Made by a program: the position numbers and the translations under genes. Of a stretch of 64,000 bases of DNA, positions 33,128-41,419 are shown one piece after another (within the stretch, counting starts at the first letter, position 1; each line of letters starts with the position of its first letter). The DNA comes from Gammaproteobacteria bacterium (lineage in GTDB: Bacteria > Pseudomonadota > Gammaproteobacteria > Pseudomonadales > Azotimanducaceae), in contig JAAXKB010000048.1 in NCBI GenBank assembly GCA_012269545.1, positions 14,283-78,282 on the forward strand, given 5' to 3'. The notes under the pieces are model-generated. The model searched no databases. It was not told the origin of the DNA and was given only the letters and a program-made list of their open reading frames with translations.

Positions 33128-33892
33128 ATGACCGAAACGATTCCACTCTCCACCTACATCGACGTTAATTCCTTTACCATCGTCGTCATCACTTGCGGTA
33201 TTTTTGCAGCAGCATCTCACCTTTCGGGCAGCACCAAAGCATTTGCGGTTTTGAGAGATATTGGTATCCCCTTGGGTTTGTTTGGAGCCCTAGCTGGCGC
33301 GTTCGGGGTATCGCTGAATCTCACCGACTATGCTCAGGTGTACAGCTACACGGCGCTGATGCTTATCACTGCTCTGTATGGGGGAATCATTTCTGGCATT
33401 GGAATTTTCGTCGCCGGACAACAACCAACGGAGAATTTGGTTCCACACTCGCCCATGGCTATTTACTGTACAACCTGTGTGGTGTCGGCTATCTGTCTTT
33501 GGGCCATGAATTCTTCGGCAGGGATCGGGCCTTACGTGTCTCCTATTTTACTCGGGATCTTTACCGCCGTTTTCGCACTGGCGCTGGCAACCAGAAAGAA
33601 GGCCATCGCAGCAACAATAGCTGACGCCGCTTTTTTTTCTTCCATGCTCTGCGTATTCGTCGGGCTGATCGCTCGTTTCTCTGATTTTGTGCAACTGGGC
33701 GTTAAGATTTCAATGGGAGGCTTGGTGATTGGCCTACTGCTGTATATCGCAGCACTTTGCGTGTCCTATGGCAGCGGCGGACAAGCAGAAATAAACGGTC
33801 AGAGGCAGAATTGGCACTGGTTAGAACTCACCGGTTTTTTGATCTTTATGTACTTTGCACCAGAGACCCTGCGAGAGGTGTTGTCCGTGTAG
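33128..33892 (+). CDS. membrane protein with two MotA-like transmembrane units
   Basis: A 254-residue integral membrane protein, about seven hydrophobic segments. Two parts resemble each other and the membrane helices of MotA. Unit 1 (about 8-95) has YIDVNSFTIVV, then AVLRDIGIPLGLFGALAG, then YTALMLITALYG. Unit 2 (from about 127) has AMNSSAGIGPYV, then ATIADAAFFSSMLCVFVG, then MGGLVIGLLLY. The long cytoplasmic domain of MotA is missing and no MotB is nearby. The next small protein (34287-34646) is a single unit of the same kind. Function unknown; an ion-channel-like role would be speculation. Confidence 0.7.
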   Translation: MTETIPLSTYIDVNSFTIVVITCGIFAAASHLSGSTKAFAVLRDIGIPLGLFGALAGAFGVSLNLTDYAQVYSYTALMLITALYGGIISGIGIFVAGQQPTENLVPHSPMAIYCTTCVVSAICLWAMNSSAGIGPYVSPILLGIFTAVFALALATRKKAIAATIADAAFFSSMLCVFVGLIARFSDFVQLGVKISMGGLVIGLLLYIAALCVSYGSGGQAEINGQRQNWHWLELTGFLIFMYFAPETLREVLSV

Positions 33893-34286
33893 TATCTCTT
33901 CGACAGCCTGCCCTATTTTACAACACCTAGTCGCTTAAGTTTCCGTGTTTACCGCGCACCATTTCGTCCTTGACCCACAGCAGCCGAAGGACGCCCTCAC
34001 GGCCGATTGACAACTTGGGCTATTCAACACATTAAGCCTCACGGGCAGAGATGTGAGGCTGGCTTACAACAAACGATAAAGATGAAACACATCATCATAA
34101 CTAATCGTAGTCACTAAAAAGAGTTGGTATTCCGGCCCGCTGAAGCACTGCGTTTAAGATGTCTGTCTGCGAATCGCCTCTAGAGCCAGTGATGTTGCTC
34201 CAAGCTACGCCTGCGATCGTTCTAGCCATGCGCTGGCACCGCATTCGCGTTAATCTCTACAAAAACAAGCTTAAGGATCTACGGGA
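33893..34286. other. gap between the two MotA-like genes
   Basis: About 390 bases without a supported gene. One hairpin is present: AGCCTCAC (34035-34042) with GTGAGGCT (34053-34060), loop ten bases, no T-run on the plus strand. It may end transcription of the first gene or lie in a leader. Confidence 0.4.
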
Positions 34287-34646
34287 ATGAAGTTAATTGG
34301 CTTCTTGGTTTGCTTTGCGCTTATGTTCTGGATGATGGATAGTTCTGCGGGCATCTCTGCGTTTATCGACGCGACAAGCATCGCTGTCGTACTTATCGGA
34401 GCAATCGCCTATGCGGCTGCTAAAGGCGGCATCAGCCAAACCCGTAATCAGGCGCTTCTGAATTTTGCTGACGGCGCTGTGTATTGGGGATGGTTGGGAT
34501 TTCTCGTAGGCTGCGTTGCTATAGCGGGGACGGTCAAAGAATTGAGTGGACTCGGTCCTGCCGCTGCAATCGCCTTTTTGACGGTACTTTATGGTTACTT
34601 CACTAAGTGGATGATCACGGCCATAGTCGACACAAGGGATGCTTAA
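34287..34646 (+). CDS. small membrane protein, single MotA-like transmembrane unit
   Basis: A 119-residue membrane protein with about four hydrophobic segments. MDSSAGISAFIDATSIAVVL (17-36) parallels MotA's FID-P-S-IV segment, ADGAVYWGWLGFLVG (61-75) parallels the next helix, and AAIAFLTVLYGYF (93-105) resembles the conserved LLTTLYG helix of MotA. The SSAGI motif and the helix order are shared with the 254-residue protein just upstream. It lacks the MotA cytoplasmic domain. Family and function are not known to me. Confidence 0.7.
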   Translation: MKLIGFLVCFALMFWMMDSSAGISAFIDATSIAVVLIGAIAYAAAKGGISQTRNQALLNFADGAVYWGWLGFLVGCVAIAGTVKELSGLGPAAAIAFLTVLYGYFTKWMITAIVDTRDA

Positions 34647-35006
34647 GTCCCTAAGCCCAAAGGGTTGAGTGAATGGCTGAGATTGCATAGTTGCCGAAAC
34701 TTCCGGGCAGTCCAGACCTTAAGAACAAACACATCAGCACAGGACTACTATTTCCCCGTTGAATACTGTTGGTCCGAGCGCGATGGCCTTCAGTGACAGT
34801 AAGAAGTAGATGGGACCCGTCATTGGTATGAGTTGGTGCAGCGTAATTATCTGCAAGAAGAACTGCATGATTTGAATGCCCAGCGAAGTTGGGCGGCTGA
34901 GCCGGATCAAAAAGAGCTGAAGTATGCTGCGAGAAAGCTGACAACGGGAGATGCTCCTCCAAGGCTGCGGCCTCAGCCTTCTTGTGATTCAACTAAGCGG
35001 ACTTGA
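34647..35006 (+). pseudogene. possible decayed coding fragment
   Basis: In the same frame as the preceding gene, codons stay open from 34647 to 34793, then meet TGA (34794) and TAA (34800), then stay open to a TGA at 35004-35006. The second part reads like protein (for example RHWYELVQRNYLQEELHDLN). GATGG occurs at 34782 and again at 34809; removing those 27 bases would delete both stops. No start codon with a ribosome site is present. This may be chance. Confidence 0.25.
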
Positions 35007-35419
35007 GGTTGGATAGCGTGTTCGGGATTTGGTGTTTGTCAAAATCCACCGCGAAAGCAACCGACGTCCCCCTATGGCTACAGATGTTTAGCCAGTGCTT
35101 CCCCGGGCACCTGAAAACACCATCCTGCTTTACCGACTGAAGCCGTTTTCGCAATACACACTACGGTACAAGATCAACACATACGAACGTGAATCTCATT
35201 CAAGCACTGCTAACATTGGTATTTTCCCCACACGGCTAGGGATACCTCTTAACCAAATGAAGCCCCGTGACCCCCGTGCCCGAGGCACGCAGCGAGGTTG
35301 GTTGGACTGGTTTCAGCAGAGCTTTGCAAGATAAATGAAAAGAGCAGGTCGCTGATAGAGGGGCTTTTGCAGCAAATCAGGCACCCAAGAAGTGTCCCTT
35401 GGGTGCCACCGGTCGAAGA
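35007..35419. other. intergenic region, no supported gene
   Basis: A 79-codon plus-strand frame at 35095-35334 ends in a plausible tail (GWLDWFQQSFAR) but has no ribosome site or recognisable domain and is not called. The stem-loop at 35380-35407 is the only clear element. Confidence 0.4.
35380..35407 (-). terminator. stem-loop after the tandem ABM-like gene
   Basis: GGCACCCAAG (35380-35389) pairs perfectly with CTTGGGTGCC (35398-35407) across an eight-base loop, 12 bases beyond the stop of the minus-strand gene. The following minus-strand bases, TGATTTGC, give only a weak U-tract. Confidence 0.6.
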
Positions 35420-36163
35420 TTAATCAAAGTCTTCCAGCGTATAATTATGATCGTAAACTGCCAGCCAGTTCACGGTAAACCTGTTGGTAATTACAAAGCT
35501 ATTTTGTGCGACGCCAGCCCATGTCTTCCAAGCATCGGTGGTTAACATGTAATCCTGCCAAGTTTCCATCTCCGCTAACGATTCGTAACCAACGACAATT
35601 TGGTGTGTCACTCTGCCGTCAGGCGCCGCATTACCGCGCACAACTTGAATCAGCCAGATTTGTCCGGGAAAGTCCTTCGATTCAGGCGCACTCATTAACG
35701 CATTCAAACCTGCTGCGGTTGCCGCAGCATCACTCACCTGCATGCGAACGACGTCAAATACCATGTCGTCGTTCGATACATCTCCCCAACTCTGCAGTGG
35801 CTGCTCCATGTACTGTGCTACTGGCGACGCAACGTCGTTTATCGCCTCCATGAACGCCGTGCCAGCCTCCGAACCCTCGAATTTCTTATTCCACGATTCC
35901 ATCTCAGCGATGCTTGGGTACAAAACGACAACACGGTGGGTAGCCGGATTCACTCCGTTGAAGCCAATGGATTCGAGGTGAAGCTGTGCCGTTCTATCTT
36001 GGGCGACCTTGCTTTTCTGCAAAGTATCTAAGGCTGCGGCAAACGCACCTGCCTTTCCTGCCTGTACGGCCCATTCATATACGATTACCGTGGGCGCGCC
36101 TTGCGCCAGACTGGAGACGCTGACCAGCAATGCCGAGAGCACGCCAAGGATTTTATTCTTCAT
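35420..36163 (-). CDS. exported protein with two dimeric alpha/beta-barrel-like domains
   Basis: A 247-residue secreted protein with signal peptide MKNKILGVLSALLVSVSSLA (cleavage near AQGA). The mature part holds two similar units. Each begins with a strand of the VIVYEWAVQAGKAG or VFDVVRMQVSDAAA type and ends near a conserved pair of phrases: HRVVVLYPSIAEMESWNKKF in the first and HQIVVGYESLAEMETWQDYM in the second. This is the layout of a tandem ABM/Dabb-like fold. AGGAAAATAAG precedes the ATG. Function unknown; periplasmic small-molecule binding is possible. Confidence 0.7.
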   Translation of the reverse strand: MKNKILGVLSALLVSVSSLAQGAPTVIVYEWAVQAGKAGAFAAALDTLQKSKVAQDRTAQLHLESIGFNGVNPATHRVVVLYPSIAEMESWNKKFEGSEAGTAFMEAINDVASPVAQYMEQPLQSWGDVSNDDMVFDVVRMQVSDAAATAAGLNALMSAPESKDFPGQIWLIQVVRGNAAPDGRVTHQIVVGYESLAEMETWQDYMLTTDAWKTWAGVAQNSFVITNRFTVNWLAVYDHNYTLEDFD

Positions 36164-36429
36164 CTTATTTTCCTTTATTGTTGATTTAGGCCTTCGGCCC
36201 GCGGGTAGTTAAGCAATTTTGACGCTCTATAGCACCAAAAAAGACGACACGCTGATGCGCGAAACACGACGGACTGCTGGGGCGCATCCCGTCATAATAA
36301 TGGGCAGTGCAGCAAAACATTGAGCTGTGCTTCTGCTAAGGAGTCTTTGCATTACTCTTTCAAGACCTTGAGACTTGAATAACGCTTGGGTTGCGCAGCG
36401 CAAAGAAACTGTGGCGGAGAGAAGAAAAC

Positions 36430-36873
36430 ATGACCCTTAACATTAGAAACGCAACGTCGAAGGACCGCGAACGATGCATGGAACTACTGCAGAGCCTTGC
36501 AAGTTTTACTGGCGGCTCGACGGCCCCCCTCGCTCATGAGATTTTCGATCAGCTTTTAGATAACGCCCGCGGCGAGGTCTTTGTTGCTGAAGATGCGGGC
36601 AGACTCCTTGGTATGGCTTCCATTTCGTACAACCTTGCTATGCGATTTGGCGGCGAGTACTGCCAACTTGAAGAGTTGATTGTTGACCCGGCAGGTCGCG
36701 GCAAGAATATCGGCGGCCAATTGGTGCAAAAAACTGTCGAGCAGGCAAGATTAAGGGGTTGTGCGGAATACGGCCTGTATCTCGTCGAGACGACCGAACA
36801 AAACCTGCCTTTCTATGAAAAGTACGGATTCAGAAAAGTTGGCTCAGAACTCAGACAGTCACTGAAAAACTAA
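36430..36873 (+). CDS. GNAT-family N-acetyltransferase
   Basis: A 147-residue single-domain acetyltransferase. The acetyl-CoA loop is seen in EELIVDPAGRGKNIGGQLVQ (R/QxxGxG/A-type), and the C-terminal NLPFYEKYGFRKVG is a typical GNAT end. The ATG at 36430 follows GGAGAGAAGAAAAC; the longer frame to 36391 is less likely. The substrate cannot be inferred. It begins a small run of plus-strand genes (acetyltransferase, lipoprotein, Cys-rich exported protein). Confidence 0.85.
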   Translation: MTLNIRNATSKDRERCMELLQSLASFTGGSTAPLAHEIFDQLLDNARGEVFVAEDAGRLLGMASISYNLAMRFGGEYCQLEELIVDPAGRGKNIGGQLVQKTVEQARLRGCAEYGLYLVETTEQNLPFYEKYGFRKVGSELRQSLKN

Positions 36874-36935
36874 TTCTACAAACAGAAAGAGGGGCGAATG
36901 CCATTGCGGTGTCCGTTAGCGGAAGCAGGAAGTAG

Positions 36936-37430
36936 ATGAAACATGTAGTGACGGGATTGGCATTATTGTCTTTAGTTGGCTGCAGTTGGGGTGAGCGACA
37001 GCTTGCGACTGGGCAGAAAGAAAAGGCCGATACGCTATCACTAACCTGTTACTTCGCGGCGAAAAACCAGATTTTCGAAACCTCCATTTTGCTCGACGAA
37101 AAACAGACAGAAGGAAGTCTCGAGACGTTCGATACCCGCCATAAAGTTGCTGTTGAGACTGTCACAACACCGGTGTTGCACGAAAACGGCTTTTGGATTT
37201 TAAAGACAGTGAACAGGAGCGATTCAGTGGCGACTTCGCGCGAACACCGAATTGACCAGTCAAACTTCGTTTACGAGAGACATACATTTATCCAGATGGG
37301 TAAGACGCCGCCATTAATCACCTTGGATCGAGGTCAGTGCAGTGCTCTCAGGGCATTGCATCGAAAGGCACAAGTCGTTGAAGGTCGCCTAGAAGAGCAC
37401 GCATTCGATGATCAGGTGCTCGACGAATGA
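36936..37430 (+). CDS. small lipoprotein of unknown function
   Basis: A 164-residue protein whose N-terminus MKHVVTGLALLSLVGCSWG ends in the lipobox LVGC, so it should be lipidated at Cys16. The mature part has few aromatic residues, a second pair of cysteines and no recognised domain. An AGGAAG box precedes the ATG. Its stop overlaps the next start by four bases (ATGA), which implies joint expression with the small exported protein behind it. Confidence 0.7.
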   Translation: MKHVVTGLALLSLVGCSWGERQLATGQKEKADTLSLTCYFAAKNQIFETSILLDEKQTEGSLETFDTRHKVAVETVTTPVLHENGFWILKTVNRSDSVATSREHRIDQSNFVYERHTFIQMGKTPPLITLDRGQCSALRALHRKAQVVEGRLEEHAFDDQVLDE

Positions 37431-37720
37431 GAAAGACCGTCATTGCAGTTTTGTTTTCAACGTTAGCTGAATTGAGCTGGGCAGAACCCTGCTCAATTCC
37501 ACTGCCCGATCAATGCGCCAGTGTTGGCTGTGTAAACAATGACATTCGCGCCTGTGAGTCTGAAGCCGACCTCAAGCGAATCAATAAAACACCGGCGGGC
37601 CAAGAAAACATCGATATTTGTCTTCGCAGAATTGTGAAGAATGAATCTGCGGAGCTGACCGTTGATTCAGTCCTTGCGGCTGTTCTTACTTGCCAGAATA
37701 AGGACGCTTTTGAATCATGA
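37427..37720 (+). CDS. small cysteine-rich exported protein
   Basis: A 97-residue protein with a signal peptide (MRKTVIAVLFSTLAELSWA, cleavage before EPCS). The mature ~78 residues contain six cysteines (CSIPLPDQCASVGC, DIRACESE, IDICLRR, VLTCQNK), suggesting disulfides in the periplasm. It overlaps the preceding lipoprotein gene by four bases. I recognise no family. Confidence 0.65.
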   Translation: MRKTVIAVLFSTLAELSWAEPCSIPLPDQCASVGCVNNDIRACESEADLKRINKTPAGQENIDICLRRIVKNESAELTVDSVLAAVLTCQNKDAFES

Positions 37721-37848
37721 GTCACGTCTTAACTGCTTTGCCTTTTACGCAGAGGAGCAGCGTGCGTTGGTCTGAAGCAGCAGACACCCTCGACAACATC
37801 AACAACGTGCAAGATTCGCCGCCATCAAAAAGAGCGCCGTAAGGAAAA

Positions 37849-38676
37849 ATGATGCCACTAGCCGTTTCGCAAACGCCGACCATCGGTGCTGAAATTCGCG
37901 GCATAGATTTGAGTCAGGATATCAGCCAAGAAAACGTAGAGTGGTTAGAGGCCCAACTTGTTCGACACAAAGTCATTTTTTTTCGCGATCAGAATATCGA
38001 CCCGGCGGCGCACCTTGGTTTTGCCCGAAAATTCGGCGAGCTGGAAACTCATCCGGTTAACCCCAAGGAAGGTTTCTCCGAAATCATGGTTCTGCATAAC
38101 AATGCAGAGAAGCCCCCATCAGGAACCGCTGTTTGGCATTCAGACGTTACCTGGCGAGCAAAGCCTTCTTTGGGTTCCATTCTCATTGCCCGCAAGGTGC
38201 CGAACGTGGGTGGAGACACCCTATTTGCTGACATGGAGGCTGCATACGAGTTTCTCGATGATGCTACTCAAAGCGAAATCAAGGGAATGAAGGCAATACA
38301 CCAGTTTGCGCCAATGCGCCGCTATCTGATCGAATCGGGCGCGGATGCTGAACGACTAGCCCGGTTCGATTTGGATTACCCGCCAGTGTTGCACCCGCTG
38401 GTACGCACACATCCAGTAACAGGCCGAAAGTCACTCTACGTGAACGCCCTTTTCACTGTGGGCATTGAGGGCGTTCCAAACGATGAGGCTAAGCGGTTGC
38501 TCCGCAATCTATTTGCAACTGCCGTAAGACCGGAAATCCAGTGTCGTTTTCGCTGGCAAGAAAACTCCATCGCGTTCTGGGACAATCGATCCTGTCAGCA
38601 CTACGCCACGGCCGATTACTACCCAAACGAGCGATTGATGGAAAGAGTCACTATTCAGGGGGATCAACCCTTTTAA
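37849..38676 (+). CDS. TauD/TfdA-family Fe(II)/2-oxoglutarate dioxygenase
   Basis: A 275-residue dioxygenase of the taurine/2,4-D/alpha-ketoglutarate sulfatase group. The iron triad can be placed in WHSDVTW (His and Asp) and in the distal CQHYATADY (His), with the 2-oxoglutarate arginine in ERLMERVTIQ. TGDTLFADM-like GGDTLFADMEAAYE is also conserved. An in-frame second ATG one codon later is equally possible as the start. Substrates of the family include sulfonates, sulfate esters and phenoxy acids; the context here (GPH carriers) does not decide. Confidence 0.88.
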   Translation: MMPLAVSQTPTIGAEIRGIDLSQDISQENVEWLEAQLVRHKVIFFRDQNIDPAAHLGFARKFGELETHPVNPKEGFSEIMVLHNNAEKPPSGTAVWHSDVTWRAKPSLGSILIARKVPNVGGDTLFADMEAAYEFLDDATQSEIKGMKAIHQFAPMRRYLIESGADAERLARFDLDYPPVLHPLVRTHPVTGRKSLYVNALFTVGIEGVPNDEAKRLLRNLFATAVRPEIQCRFRWQENSIAFWDNRSCQHYATADYYPNERLMERVTIQGDQPF

Positions 38677-38751
38677 CTATCCAAGCTAACTCATGGCTTC
38701 TCAGGCCAGCACCGCATAGCGATTACCGCGAGGAAAAGGCATGACGGGTAT

Positions 38752-40083
38752 CTACTTTCGTTCCGAGTTGGCCAACGCCTCCCGAATTTCAGCATGCTTT
38801 GCTTTTGTTAACGGATAATTCAGCATCGGCAGGTACGACAGGGCCAATCCCAGCACCGGCACAAAGCAATAGATCACCAACAAACCTTCTATTGCTGACG
38901 GGGGGTTGTTAGAACCGGGAACAAAACCAAAAACCAAGTCGGCAGCGGTAAGCGCTACGCCAACCGCGACCGCACTACCGAGTTTATTGACAGTGGTGAG
39001 AAGCGCGAAAAACATCCCTGCCCGTTTCTTTCCGCTCTGCAACTCGTCGATATCCGTAACGTCTGCCATCATCGATCGCAAGATAGGTGGCACCGCGCCA
39101 TAGGCGATGCCATAAAGGAATGTGTAACCCCAGAACATCGGGATATTGCCCGGATCAGCGACCAGAAACAGACCGGACTGCATCAGGATGCCGTAACCCA
39201 GGGCAATTTGAATCGCTCTGGTTTTACCAACGCGGTACGACAACTGCATCCACATAGGCATTGCTAAGAAACCCGCAAAAAAATACAGCAGCAGGGCTGT
39301 ACTGGCATGGTTAGGTAATTCGAAAACGTATGAGGCGAAGAAAATGTACAGCGCGGCGGTCGCAGAGGTCGCGAAATTACTCGTGAAGTCAGTGATGAGC
39401 AGGCGCCACAAAGAGGCGTTCGCCCGCACAATGCTCAACGCTTCCCGCCAGTCGAGGGTAGCCGGATTATGGCTCGGCTTGTCGGGCACAAAAAGAAGCG
39501 TTGGGAGCGCAGTCAGTGGGAACAGAATCAAACAGAATAGCCCCATGCTGGCTACTTTCGTGGTTAAAGCCACCTCGCCCAGCATCTCAACAGCAACGGG
39601 TATGGCCAGCACCATCCCCATGCCGCTGATCACAAAGATCTCGCGCCACCCGTATAGGCGTGACCGCTCATCATAGCCACTTGCCAGTTGAGCTCCCCAG
39701 GATTGATGGGCAATGCTCAAAATCGTATAGCCAACATATAAAACCAGTAACCAGCCAGCTAAATAGACGGCACTGGCACTCTCTTCGCGGGGTAAAAAAA
39801 CCATGTAGACCGCGAGCATCAGTATTGGAATAGCGACTGCAATCCAGTGTTTGTATTGCCCCCAGCGACTGCCGTATTTATCAATAACAACGCCCATAAT
39901 CGGGTCTGTGATGACGTCCCAGAAACGTGCCAGCGTGAACACCAGCCCTACTGTCGCAAGACTTAGACCCAAACTTTCGCCGTAAAGTGGGGGCAAATAC
40001 ACGGCGATAGGCATAGCCATCGCCCCTGCGGGCAAGGCGACGGCAGCGTAGCTACCCAGTATCCGCTTGCTCATTTGGCTCAT
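38752..40083 (-). CDS. MFS/GPH-family sugar-cation symporter-like transporter
   Basis: Integral membrane carrier of 443 residues from the ATG at 40083 (MSQMSKRILG); an upstream TTG at 40116 would add 11 polar residues. The GPH motif DVITDPIMGVVIDKYGSRWG (between helices 2 and 3) is clear, and SYDERSRLYGWREIF is another subfamily signature. It is convergent with the TauD gene and precedes a DUF1330 gene on the same strand. Probable substrate: a glycoside or other anionic solute. Confidence 0.85.
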   Translation of the reverse strand: MSQMSKRILGSYAAVALPAGAMAMPIAVYLPPLYGESLGLSLATVGLVFTLARFWDVITDPIMGVVIDKYGSRWGQYKHWIAVAIPILMLAVYMVFLPREESASAVYLAGWLLVLYVGYTILSIAHQSWGAQLASGYDERSRLYGWREIFVISGMGMVLAIPVAVEMLGEVALTTKVASMGLFCLILFPLTALPTLLFVPDKPSHNPATLDWREALSIVRANASLWRLLITDFTSNFATSATAALYIFFASYVFELPNHASTALLLYFFAGFLAMPMWMQLSYRVGKTRAIQIALGYGILMQSGLFLVADPGNIPMFWGYTFLYGIAYGAVPPILRSMMADVTDIDELQSGKKRAGMFFALLTTVNKLGSAVAVGVALTAADLVFGFVPGSNNPPSAIEGLLVIYCFVPVLGLALSYLPMLNYPLTKAKHAEIREALANSERK

Positions 40084-40187
40084 TTTACGGTTCTCATTGA
40101 CTTCTTCTTTTAGCAAGTGGGCAGTACATACAAAGGGCCCTTAGATGCCCAGACACTGATCCGTTCTGCAGTTGAGGCAACATTTGA

Positions 40188-40487
40188 TTATTGCGCTAGG
40201 TCTAATCCGTTGACCAATATGGCATTCGCTGTACTTCCAGCATCGCGGTGTTTCGCTATCGCCTGATAATCTTCGGATGTCATCCAAGCCATGGCGGATT
40301 CTTTTGAAGGGAATTCAATGAGCACGGACCGAGTGTCCTCCCAACTGCCTGACAGTACGGTGGGGGCTTCATCAACACTCAACATCTTGCCGTCGAATTT
40401 CTTGAACACGTCTGCAAATCCCGCTGAATACTGATCGTATTCGCTTCGGTCATGTATCTTAAATCTGGCGACGATATAAACGGCCAT
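40188..40487 (-). CDS. DUF1330-family protein
   Basis: A 99-residue protein of the DUF1330 family, a small ferredoxin-like (dimeric alpha/beta barrel) fold. MAVYIVARFKIHDRSEYDQY and the middle GSWEDTRSVLIEFPSKESA are characteristic. Biochemical role of the family is not established. It lies just upstream of the GPH carrier gene on the same strand and may be co-transcribed with it. Confidence 0.85.
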   Translation of the reverse strand: MAVYIVARFKIHDRSEYDQYSAGFADVFKKFDGKMLSVDEAPTVLSGSWEDTRSVLIEFPSKESAMAWMTSEDYQAIAKHRDAGSTANAILVNGLDLAQ

Positions 40488-40759
40488 TGCATGTCACTCC
40501 CTGATTTTTACAGCTCATTCGTCACAGCATCACGCCTTATCGGCACTTTACTGACTATGCGTCATTTAAATGGTGAGTCTATGGCCAAGGACACTTGAAG
40601 GCAAGCCGGCCTTACAACACGCGACAAGAAGGCTCCTGCGGCGCGCAACAGAAAGTACTTACTGATACCGAATGAGACCGTTTGGCCTTTGGAAGCCCGC
40701 AAAACGCGGAGCATCAGCCAATTGCCTTTGATTTGTTTGAGTTAAACCCGTGTAATGCG

Positions 40760-41158
40760 GTGAAAACCAAGAAAGATTGCGAGCCTTTGCGAAACATCAT
40801 CACAACGTTGCTGTTGTTGGCGGTTAACGGCACGAGTTGGGGCGAGGATGACTACCGCTGCCGCGTCCAAACTCAGGGGATATGGAAAGACGCCGAAACA
40901 ACTCAAACTAAGGAGATCAGACTGCTCCTCAGTCACCGCCAGCTGTGGCTCTATTTCCCAATGGAGCTGACCCAGATTGCCCATCAAGACGGCGTAATGA
41001 CGGCGAGTCTTCTGAACAAAGAGTCCCAAATGTCCATGGGAAATGTCTCCTTTAACAGTGATAGCTACGCTATCTCCGGTGCCTTCAAGTTTTACCAAGG
41101 ATCGGTTATCGACAGCAGCTTTGCCGGGCTGTGTTACAAATTGAGCAAGCAGCGGTAA
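40760..41158 (+). CDS. small exported protein of unknown function
   Basis: A 132-residue frame from GTG at 40760. From there the N-terminus is MKTKKDCEPLRNIITTLLLL..., a basic region and hydrophobic core ending near TSWG, so it looks exported. The mature part (from EDDYRCRVQ) has two cysteines at its ends (RCRV and GLCYKLS) that could pair. The frame also runs upstream to an ATG at 40682, which would bury the signal peptide and is less likely. No family recognised. Confidence 0.5.
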   Translation: MKTKKDCEPLRNIITTLLLLAVNGTSWGEDDYRCRVQTQGIWKDAETTQTKEIRLLLSHRQLWLYFPMELTQIAHQDGVMTASLLNKESQMSMGNVSFNSDSYAISGAFKFYQGSVIDSSFAGLCYKLSKQR

Positions 41159-41419
41159 TTGCGATTCACTAGAAACCCCTCGAGTGGAAGGAGAGCCTCA
41201 GTGTGCTGTCGTTTGCGTTGGGTCCTCTGTCGACACCGTCAGCCGAGAGTATTCAAAATGCGAGTCATCGGGGCGGGCATGCAGGCAAAATGTAACCACA
41301 GATAGTCCAAATAACGCTTGCAAAACGCCCGGCTTCGCGGTGCCATCAGGACATGGCAATACGAAAAGCACGTGCCACAAAGTCACGCGCAAACCCAAAC
41401 GCCATTCAGGGAGTTGACT

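Noticed and set aside
34651-34992. 113-codon minus-strand frame
   Set aside because: No ribosome site and low-complexity mixture typical of non-coding translation; the plus-strand reading looks more protein-like.
35095-35334. 79-codon plus-strand frame
   Set aside because: No ribosome site and no domain; only its last 20 codons look protein-like.
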